A stretch of DNA of 7,661 nucleotides from Sulfurimonas sp. (GTDB lineage: Bacteria; Campylobacterota; Campylobacteria; Campylobacterales; Sulfurimonadaceae): the NCBI GenBank assembly GCA_026988735.1, contig JALSKR010000254.1, positions 1 through 7,661 of the forward strand, written 5' to 3'. Below are positions 1 through 5,573 of this stretch, piece by piece (the stretch's first letter is position 1; every line of letters starts with the position of its first letter). The notes beneath the pieces are model-generated. The model was not told the origin of the DNA. It saw nothing but the letters and a program-made list of their open reading frames with translations, and did not search any database. A program made the translations under genes and the position numbers.

Positions 1-1
1 A

Positions 2-91
2 AATATTACTAACATCAAAGAAGTCGTAGAAGAACCTGTTAAAATAGAGTTTGACCTCAGTGACTTCGAAGATGACGAGGATGATGAATAG
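2..91 (+). CDS. C-terminal tail of an unidentified plus-strand gene (5' end outside window)
   Basis: Only the last 29 codons and a TAG stop (89-91) are visible. The frame is open from base 2, while the other two plus-strand frames have stops nearby. The residues begin NITNIKEVVEEP and end in a strongly acidic run, DFEDDEDDE. Such tails are usually disordered and occur on many unrelated proteins, so no function can be assigned. The gene converges on the hemerythrin gene, with only 3 bases between the two stop codons, so any terminator for it must lie within the hemerythrin coding region or be shared. A minus-strand frame is also open over these bases, but its translation is hydrophobic and lacks a gene-like start, so the plus-strand reading is preferred. 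Confidence 0.55.
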   Translation, partial: NITNIKEVVEEPVKIEFDLSDFEDDEDDE

Positions 92-94
92 ATT

Positions 95-520
95 TTAAGA
101 ATCTTTCATCTTCTTGGCAAGATAATTAGCTGTAGGGTAATCCACTGTGTTTACATGTAACACTATCCATTCGGGTGCTCTGCGAATAAAATCAGTAATT
201 TTTGAAACCTTTTTATAGTTTTTCCAGTTTCTAAGAGCCATGTTCAACTCTTCCAAGAACATATCATGCGCTGTTTTATGCATATCATAAGAAGGAAAAT
301 TATACTCCTGCATCAAGCGTTCTTCGTTTGCAAAGTGTTCATGAACATGTTTGACATACTCCTCGATTTTTTCTTCAAGTTCTTCTAGTGTCGCTTCCCC
401 ACGATCATATGATATAGCAAGATTATCTATTGCATTTAAAATTTTAATCTCATTTTCATGAGTTTTTTGCATCTCTTCTACATCCATATCTTCAACTTGT
501 TCTATATACACTAATGCCAT
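95..520 (-). CDS. Single-domain bacteriohemerythrin (di-iron oxygen-binding protein)
   Basis: This 141-residue protein is the usual length of a one-domain bacteriohemerythrin, a cytoplasmic four-helix bundle that binds O2 at a non-heme di-iron centre. All seven expected ligands are visible: H21, H62 and E66 (HFANE), H81 and H85 (HKTAH), then H122 and D127 (HVNTVD). There is no signal peptide, membrane segment or fused signalling domain, so it is more likely an O2 carrier, store or scavenger than a chemoreceptor. The N-terminus reads MQKTHENE around H21 instead of the more familiar DxQH. The ATG start is supported by AGAGGAA six bases upstream. It lies 57 bases downstream of the last permease gene, with a candidate promoter and dyad of its own, so it may be expressed separately from the exporter operon. 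Family assignment is firm; the physiological role is inferred. Confidence 0.93.
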   Translation of the reverse strand: MALVYIEQVEDMDVEEMQKTHENEIKILNAIDNLAISYDRGEATLEELEEKIEEYVKHVHEHFANEERLMQEYNFPSYDMHKTAHDMFLEELNMALRNWKNYKKVSKITDFIRRAPEWIVLHVNTVDYPTANYLAKKMKDS

Positions 521-526
521 AAAAAG

Positions 527-533
527 TTCCTCT
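527..533 (-). promoter_or_regulatory. Ribosome binding site of the hemerythrin gene
   Basis: Read on the minus strand this is AGAGGAA, followed by six bases (CTTTTT) and the ATG at 518-520. It fixes the start of the hemerythrin gene. Confidence 0.75.
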
Positions 534-544
534 TTTTTTATTTT

Positions 545-550
545 ATTATA
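545..550 (-). promoter_or_regulatory. Candidate sigma-70 -10 box for the hemerythrin gene
   Basis: The minus strand reads TATAAT exactly, 24 bases before the hemerythrin ATG, in a very AT-rich stretch. No TTGACA-like -35 hexamer stands at 16-18 bases upstream. Housekeeping promoters of Campylobacterota often lack a -35 and depend on the -10 plus AT-rich upstream DNA, so this is compatible with a working promoter. Transcription would start around 535-540. Confidence 0.5.
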
Positions 551-553
551 GTG

Positions 554-581
554 TTAAATCACAAATAGAATATTGATTTAA
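554..581. repeat. 8-bp inverted repeat overlapping the hemerythrin promoter (candidate operator)
   Basis: A perfect dyad, TTAAATCA (554-561) and TGATTTAA (574-581), is separated by 12 bases. Its near arm lies three bases upstream of the TATAAT box, covering the region where a -35 element would sit, which is a typical place for a repressor or activator site. The far arm overlaps the TAA stop of the upstream permease gene. The arms have only one G:C pair each and no T-run follows, so a terminator hairpin is less likely. The binding protein is unknown. AT-rich dyads also arise by chance, so confidence is moderate. Confidence 0.35.
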
Positions 582-1657
582 AACAATTTTCCTATTTTTC
601 TAAAACCGTACAAATAAAGTAAAGTACCTAAAATCAAAACACCGCTAAAATATGGCCATAAATCAATAAACTCCGTACCACGAAAAAAGATACTCTCTGT
701 TCCTTCTATATAGTAGCGAAGCGGTGAGAACAAAGAGAGCGTTTGAAATACCGGATGCATAGCATACACAGGTGTCCAAGCACCACTGAGAAAGATTAAC
801 GGCATCATAATAATAATGGAAAGCTGAGCTACCTGCATTACATTTTTGGACACTGCCGCAACAAAGAGTCCTATACCGGCACTTGAGATAGAATAGAAAA
901 ATGTAAGCAGCATAAATGCCCAAAAAGAACCGTTTAACGGAACATCAAATGCACCAAAGATAACAAATCCCAAAGAGAGAACAACACCGGCCATGACTAT
1001 TAGTACCTGAGAAAAACTTTTTGCCAAAATAATGATTTTAGGATTAACAGGAGTCAGCAGCATAATGTCCCATGTCCCGTCCTCTTTTTCTTTAACAAAG
1101 ACAATAGCCGTCAAAATGACTATCAGTAAAGTTATAACAGAAAGCAATTCTGTGAGTGCAATAAAACTGTGGTTATCTGCATTTTGGTTAAAAAGCTTGT
1201 GCGACTTTAACACAAGCGGAAAGTTCATAGATTGAAAATCAATTATAATATTTTGCAAATAGATCAATGTTGTCAGACTCTGTGATGCTGCTGTGGCATC
1301 GAGCAAAAGATTGATCTGTGCTTTTTTTCCGCTTCTGTAGTTTTTTTCAAAATCATCATCAAACACAAGTCCGACCATAACCTCTTTGTTAAAAATAGCA
1401 TCTGAGAGTGCTTTTTGCGAAAGAAACATTACCGGTGGTCTGAATTCCGGTTGGTGGAGTTTTGAGAGTATTTTTTGACTGACACCTCCGCCTGTTGCAT
1501 CAACATAACCCACAACAACATTACGCGGTTTTATCTGTATTCCTGATCCTGCTATATAAACATCTGCCGTAAAAGAGTAAAGTACAACCAATACTAACCC
1601 GATAGAGCGTAAAAAACTCAGCAATTCTTTAGAGACGATCATAGCAAATATTTTCAT
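578..1657 (-). CDS. ABC-2 family transport permease, second of a pair (YbhR-like)
   Basis: This 359-residue inner-membrane protein has the layout of the ABC-2 membrane family. An N-terminal membrane helix (about residues 12-37) is followed by a large extracytoplasmic domain (about 40-165) and then five further hydrophobic helices (about 168-188, 210-235, 247-268, 275-293 and 334-350). VKEKEDGTWDIML at about 188-200, just after the second helix, matches the conserved cytoplasmic segment of ABC-2 permeases. FLSGAWTPVYAMHP (about 289-302) and SPLRYYIEG (311-319) are also typical of the family. It should pair with the preceding permease to form the transmembrane channel driven by the tandem ATPase. 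Its ATG overlaps the stop of the upstream gene by one base (TAATG), and AAGGAG lies eight bases upstream. The substrate cannot be told from sequence. It is the last gene of the exporter cluster. Confidence 0.88.
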   Translation of the reverse strand: MKIFAMIVSKELLSFLRSIGLVLVVLYSFTADVYIAGSGIQIKPRNVVVGYVDATGGGVSQKILSKLHQPEFRPPVMFLSQKALSDAIFNKEVMVGLVFDDDFEKNYRSGKKAQINLLLDATAASQSLTTLIYLQNIIIDFQSMNFPLVLKSHKLFNQNADNHSFIALTELLSVITLLIVILTAIVFVKEKEDGTWDIMLLTPVNPKIIILAKSFSQVLIVMAGVVLSLGFVIFGAFDVPLNGSFWAFMLLTFFYSISSAGIGLFVAAVSKNVMQVAQLSIIIMMPLIFLSGAWTPVYAMHPVFQTLSLFSPLRYYIEGTESIFFRGTEFIDLWPYFSGVLILGTLLYLYGFRKIGKLF

Positions 1658-2778
1658 TACTTCATCTCCTTTTTAAGCAGTAAGGTACCGGCACTAAAAA
1701 GTACTACAGCAAAACCGACAAGTATAAGCAGATACATAATGATTTTTTTCGAACCCAGCCCCTGCCCTATAAGAAAAGTGTCATACAAAATATGATTATA
1801 ATACATTACAGGAAACAAATGTGCTTCTATATAAGACTCTCCCACCATAGAAGAGATAGGCATTAGCATTCCAGAATATAAAAATCCCGGAATAATCGTA
1901 ATGATAACTGTCAAAACAACAGCCACAATCTGTCTGCTGGTAATAACAGAAATCAGCATACCAATAGAGAGACTTATAAGAATATACAGCTCACTACTGA
2001 GCCAATAGAGCATAAAACTCCCCCTAAACGGAACATTGAATATATAAACCGCAATTAAAAAAAGTATAAAGATGTTAATTGAATGCAATAAAAATGCAGG
2101 AAAAAGCTTTGCAAGTAAGAACTCTCCTTTACTCAAAGGCGAAGCATAAAAATTAAAGATAGTTCCCTCTTCTTTCTCTTTTACTATAAGCAATGCTGCC
2201 AAAATGGCAGGAGCAACCAACAGTACAAGCCCTATAAGCCCTGGAACTATGGCATCTTCATCCCGCATTGCCTGATTAAAAAGCGTACGCTGATTTAGTG
2301 TAATGAGTCCTTTTGCAGACAAACCGCCTCTTTGTGCCACTTCACTTGCCGTATCAAGCACAGTCCCCTTGATATATCCCTCAATAGTCGTCGCTCTTGT
2401 CGGAAAAGAAGCATCTACAAAAATACCGATTTCACTTTTTTGACCGTGTAAAAGCCGTTTTTCAAATGAGCTTGGAATGATTAAAACTGCATCTGTTTTT
2501 GCCTGTTTTATAGAGCGAAGTGCCTCTTTTTCGCTTACATGTAAGACCTTTGCATTAAAGTATTTGGTATGTTCAAACTTTGATGTAAGCATTTGTGAAA
2601 ATTTACTTTGATCATTGTCTATAATCAAAATTCTTGCATGCGTTACATCCATACGAATTCCATAACCAAAAAGCAACACAATCATACTCGGCATCAAATA
2701 GACCATAATAATGAGACGCGTTCTGTAAAGCTCCATAAACTCTTTTAATATATAGGCTTTTATAGTTGTCAGTTTCAC
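1657..2778 (-). CDS. ABC-2 family transport permease, first of a pair (YbhS-like)
   Basis: This 373-residue ABC-2 permease is homologous in layout to its downstream neighbour but clearly diverged from it. A membrane helix at about 22-42 is followed by an extracytoplasmic domain (about 43-175) and five hydrophobic helices (about 178-200, 226-248, 258-282, 286-303 and 346-366). VKEKEEGTI at 199-207 is the conserved cytoplasmic motif. IIPGFLYSGMLMPISSM (295-311) corresponds to the LSG-P segment of the family. The start is GTG at 2776-2778, overlapping the ATPase stop as GTGA, with AAGGA seven bases upstream. MKLTTIKAYILKEF is a typical N-terminus for these proteins, which supports the choice of GTG. 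Together with the downstream gene it forms a heterodimeric pore like YbhS/YbhR of E. coli. The substrate is unknown. Confidence 0.88.
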   Translation of the reverse strand: MKLTTIKAYILKEFMELYRTRLIIMVYLMPSMIVLLFGYGIRMDVTHARILIIDNDQSKFSQMLTSKFEHTKYFNAKVLHVSEKEALRSIKQAKTDAVLIIPSSFEKRLLHGQKSEIGIFVDASFPTRATTIEGYIKGTVLDTASEVAQRGGLSAKGLITLNQRTLFNQAMRDEDAIVPGLIGLVLLVAPAILAALLIVKEKEEGTIFNFYASPLSKGEFLLAKLFPAFLLHSINIFILFLIAVYIFNVPFRGSFMLYWLSSELYILISLSIGMLISVITSRQIVAVVLTVIITIIPGFLYSGMLMPISSMVGESYIEAHLFPVMYYNHILYDTFLIGQGLGSKKIIMYLLILVGFAVVLFSAGTLLLKKEMK

Positions 2779-4397
2779 TCTACATCCTTATAATAAGTCA
2801 AGAAAATATCTTCAAAACTCTTTGCGTCCGGGTGGGTTTTATAAAAGTTTTCTATCGTATCATCTGCTATTTTTTTACCTTGTTTGAGCAGTAGCACTCT
2901 GTCGCAGTATTCTGCTTCACTCATATAGTGCGTAGTTATTAAAATAGAGATATTCCACTGCTCTTTAAGCTTTTTGAGTATCTCCCAAAACTGCGCTCTT
3001 GCAATGGTATCAACACCACTTGTCGGCTCATCCAAAAACAGAACAAGCGGTTCATGTAAAAGTGCAGCCGCTATAGAAAAACGTTGGTTTACACCCAAAG
3101 GAAGCGCTGTGGGCAATTCATCCATATACTCTTTAAATCCAAGCTCATTGGCATACTGCTCAATTCTGTTTAAGGCGGTTTTGAGCGGAATTTGATGCAT
3201 ATTGGCAAAGTAAATCAGGTTTTCTCTTACAGTCATATCATTATAGAGTGCGAAATGCTGACTGACATAACCTATTTTGGACTTGAGTGTTTGACGGTCA
3301 TCTCCGCTTTTAATGACCTTTTCAAGCAGAGTAAGTTCTCCCTCATCTATCGGATACAGACCCAAAAGCATTTTTATAAATGTTGTTTTTCCTGCTCCGT
3401 TTGCACCCAAAAGCCCCAGAATTTCACCACGTTTGAGTTCTATGTCTACATGGTCATTTGCCGTAAAACTGCCAAATCTTTTTGTTATGCCATATGCTTG
3501 CATAACAACAGGTGGTATTGCAATTTCTTTGTCTCTTTTTGCTATGACGACCTGAGGCAGAAGCTTTTTCTTTTTCAGAGCATTCACGAAAAAAAGCCCC
3601 TCCAACGTTGGCTCTGCCCTGTTTACATGTAAAGGCTTTAGCGAATAGGTGCGTTTGTTAAAACTAAGGCACTCCTCTTTACATGTAACCTCTTCATAAA
3701 CATAGGGACGAATAGAGTCTATAAGCTCTTTATTTGTACCTTGCGCAATGATTTCGCCCTCATCAAAAAGAAAAATTTTATCCATTTTGGAGGCTTCTTG
3801 CATATAAGCAGTACTCACCAAAATGACCGTTCCCTCTTCTTTTCGTATACTGTCTAAAATCTCCCACAACTCCAAACGGCTCAGAGGATCAACTCCGGTT
3901 GTCGGTTCATCAAGTATTAGCAGCTTTGGACGATGCAAAAGTGTGCAAATAAGTGAAAGTTTTTGCATCATTCCACCACTGAGTTTGCCCGCTTCTCTGT
4001 CTATAAAAGCACTCAAACCAGCCATATGAAGCAGTTTTTCTTTATATGCCTGAAATTTTTCATCTTTTTTAACATTACGAATATCAGCAAAAAATTCCAG
4101 GTGCTCGCCTACACTCAAAGTATTATAAAGCACAAGTCCTATCCCCTGTGGCATTAAACCTATAAACGGTTTTACTTGTTCTGCTTCTTTTGGCGAATGG
4201 TATGCAATACCATCATAAACAACCTCGCCTTCAAAACGAATAACACCGGCTATAGAGTGCATAAGTGAGCTTTTACCGGCTCCGTCTGCTCCTATAAAAC
4301 CTATAATCTCTCCACTGTTTGCTTCGAGTGAGGCATTGTCTATGCCTAAGCGTTTTTTGTAAGAGACCCGGATGTTTTTTACTTCAAGAAGAGACAT
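2775..4397 (-). CDS. Tandem two-domain ABC transporter ATPase (YbhF-like)
   Basis: This 540-residue cytoplasmic protein carries two fused nucleotide-binding domains and powers the two ABC-2 permeases. NBD1 has Walker A GADGAGKS (36-43), Q-loop Q84, signature LSGGM (139-143) and Walker B LLILDE (159-164). The switch histidine is replaced by alanine (STAYM, A197). NBD2 has Walker A GANGAGKT (331-338), Q-loop Q380, Walker B LVLFLDE (451-457) and an intact H490 (TTHYM). Its signature is degenerate: LPLGV at 432-436. NBD1's Walker motifs therefore face a degenerate signature, and NBD2's face a normal one, giving one probable active and one weakened ATP site. From memory, E. coli YbhF shows the same asymmetry. 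A poorly conserved linker (about 225-297) joins the domains. The ATG start is 6 bases after the adaptor stop and has no strong ribosome binding site, suggesting coupled translation. Unlike RbbA, no permease domain is fused. Confidence 0.93.
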   Translation of the reverse strand: MSLLEVKNIRVSYKKRLGIDNASLEANSGEIIGFIGADGAGKSSLMHSIAGVIRFEGEVVYDGIAYHSPKEAEQVKPFIGLMPQGIGLVLYNTLSVGEHLEFFADIRNVKKDEKFQAYKEKLLHMAGLSAFIDREAGKLSGGMMQKLSLICTLLHRPKLLILDEPTTGVDPLSRLELWEILDSIRKEEGTVILVSTAYMQEASKMDKIFLFDEGEIIAQGTNKELIDSIRPYVYEEVTCKEECLSFNKRTYSLKPLHVNRAEPTLEGLFFVNALKKKKLLPQVVIAKRDKEIAIPPVVMQAYGITKRFGSFTANDHVDIELKRGEILGLLGANGAGKTTFIKMLLGLYPIDEGELTLLEKVIKSGDDRQTLKSKIGYVSQHFALYNDMTVRENLIYFANMHQIPLKTALNRIEQYANELGFKEYMDELPTALPLGVNQRFSIAAALLHEPLVLFLDEPTSGVDTIARAQFWEILKKLKEQWNISILITTHYMSEAEYCDRVLLLKQGKKIADDTIENFYKTHPDAKSFEDIFLTYYKDVE

Positions 4398-4403
4398 CTT
4401 GTT

Positions 4404-5561
4404 TTATAGTACCGGAATATCGTTAAGTGAATTTGGCAATCCTTTGCCATCAAGTGATACAACTCCCACAGCCGGTATGCCGAGTTTTAACAAAGGGTCA
4501 ATTTTAAGCGGTTTAAGATGCACGGCAAATACTCTTTGAATTCTGTCTGAACGGACACTGACCTCTTTAGGCGTAAATTCTGCTTTTTGCGCAATGCGTA
4601 CAACTTCTGCTTTTATTGGCTTGTTTGGATAGGCATCAAGAAAAATGACCGCTTTATCGCCAACTTTTATTTTTCCGTTTTCAATGGTATCAACAAATAT
4701 TTTCAGATACAAAGAGTGTGGATCCAAAAGTGTGGCTATCGGCATACCCGGAGCTATTACCTCACCCTCGTTGGCAATTTTTTCCACTGTGATGCCATCT
4801 ATCGGTGAGCGGAGTGTCATCTCCTGTATCATCGCTTCTATTTGTTCTTTTGAGGCCTTTAATGCCTTTATAGCATCATGTAAAGCATCAATGCTTGCAT
4901 GAATAGCTAAAAGTTTTTGTTGTGATGCTTCGGCATCTGAGACACCTATATGAGCCAGTTTAACAGTTGCTTTTACTTTTTCCAACTCTTGTTGCAGTGC
5001 AGAAAACTTTTTATTTTCAGTCTCTTTTTTCAATTTTGCAAGCTCAAATTTATGTTTATCTATACTTTTGTTTTTATAAAGCTTTTTCGCACGTTGAAAA
5101 TCTCTTTTTGCCTGAGCAACAACATCTTTTTGAATCAAAATATTTTCTTCAAGTGCTTTTTGTGTAGCTTTGGCTGAAACAAGTTGTGCTTTTGCTTTTT
5201 TCAGTAAAAGAGGAATAGTTGTTTGGGCAATTTTTTCTTCAATTTTTTGCGCCACTAGCTGCTGTTTTTTTGCCTGAATCTGTGCTTCAAGTCCTGCTTT
5301 TTGTGCTTCAAGCTCTTTGCTTTTGAGTATGCCGACAACCATGCCTTTGCTTACATGTACACCGTCATCAACAAATATTTTATCCAATCTTCCCGCATAT
5401 TTTGCATTGAGATTTATTAAATCTCCATCCATACGCCCTGTTCCTTCAACCAAATTTGCAGGAAGTGTTTTTGGATGCAGTTTTTTATAAATCATTCCTC
5501 CTGCCACAACCAACAAAACAGCTATGACAACAGCCAACCAGTATTTTTTTAAAACCTGCAT
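4404..5561 (-). CDS. HlyD-family periplasmic adaptor (membrane fusion) subunit, YbhG-like
   Basis: This 385-residue adaptor links an inner-membrane exporter to an outer-membrane channel. A short cytoplasmic N-terminus and one membrane helix (about 8-25) anchor it in the inner membrane. The first half of the lipoyl-like domain (about 45-80, with DGVHVSKGMVVG) is followed by a long charged coiled-coil hairpin (about 82-245, rich in K, Q, E and A). The second lipoyl half (LRSPIDGIT at 250-258, then NEGEVIAPG) and a beta-barrel domain (about 282-350) follow. The hairpin turn region RAKKLYKNKSIDKHKFE (157-173) keeps the R and L of the TolC-contacting RLS motif, but the aligned Ser appears to be D168. 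AAGGAG six bases before the ATG overlaps the stop of the RND gene, so the two are almost certainly co-transcribed. The following ATPase gene makes this the ABC exporter's adaptor, although use by the RND pump cannot be excluded. Confidence 0.9.
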   Translation of the reverse strand: MQVLKKYWLAVVIAVLLVVAGGMIYKKLHPKTLPANLVEGTGRMDGDLINLNAKYAGRLDKIFVDDGVHVSKGMVVGILKSKELEAQKAGLEAQIQAKKQQLVAQKIEEKIAQTTIPLLLKKAKAQLVSAKATQKALEENILIQKDVVAQAKRDFQRAKKLYKNKSIDKHKFELAKLKKETENKKFSALQQELEKVKATVKLAHIGVSDAEASQQKLLAIHASIDALHDAIKALKASKEQIEAMIQEMTLRSPIDGITVEKIANEGEVIAPGMPIATLLDPHSLYLKIFVDTIENGKIKVGDKAVIFLDAYPNKPIKAEVVRIAQKAEFTPKEVSVRSDRIQRVFAVHLKPLKIDPLLKLGIPAVGVVSLDGKGLPNSLNDIPVL

Positions 5562-5567
5562 AATCTA

Positions 5568-5573
5568 CTCCTT
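5568..5573 (-). promoter_or_regulatory. Ribosome binding site of the adaptor gene, overlapping the RND stop codon
   Basis: The minus strand reads AAGGAG, six bases before the adaptor ATG. Its first bases are the last bases of the RND TAA stop (5572-5574), so a ribosome finishing the RND gene passes directly over it. This supports translational coupling and places both genes on one mRNA. Confidence 0.75.

Noticed and set aside
95..130. Short inverted repeats near the hemerythrin stop (such as TCTTG-G-CAAGA) as a bidirectional terminator
   Set aside because: The stems are only five pairs, lie inside the coding region, and are not followed by a run of T on either strand.
552..565. CRP/FNR-like site (minus strand TTGTGATTTAACAC) upstream of the hemerythrin gene
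   Set aside because: Only the outer GTG/CAC bases are symmetric and the match to TTGAT-N4-ATCAA is poor. The longer 8-bp dyad over the same bases is a better description.
554..581. The dyad as an intrinsic terminator of the exporter operon
   Set aside because: The arms are nearly all A:T, the 12-base loop is large, and no U-run follows on the minus strand.
3192..3632. Long plus-strand open frame (146 codons) opposite the ABC ATPase gene
   Set aside because: It lies entirely antisense to a well-supported ATPase with all its motifs, shows Cys/Phe/Ser-rich composition typical of antisense reading, and resembles no family I recognise.
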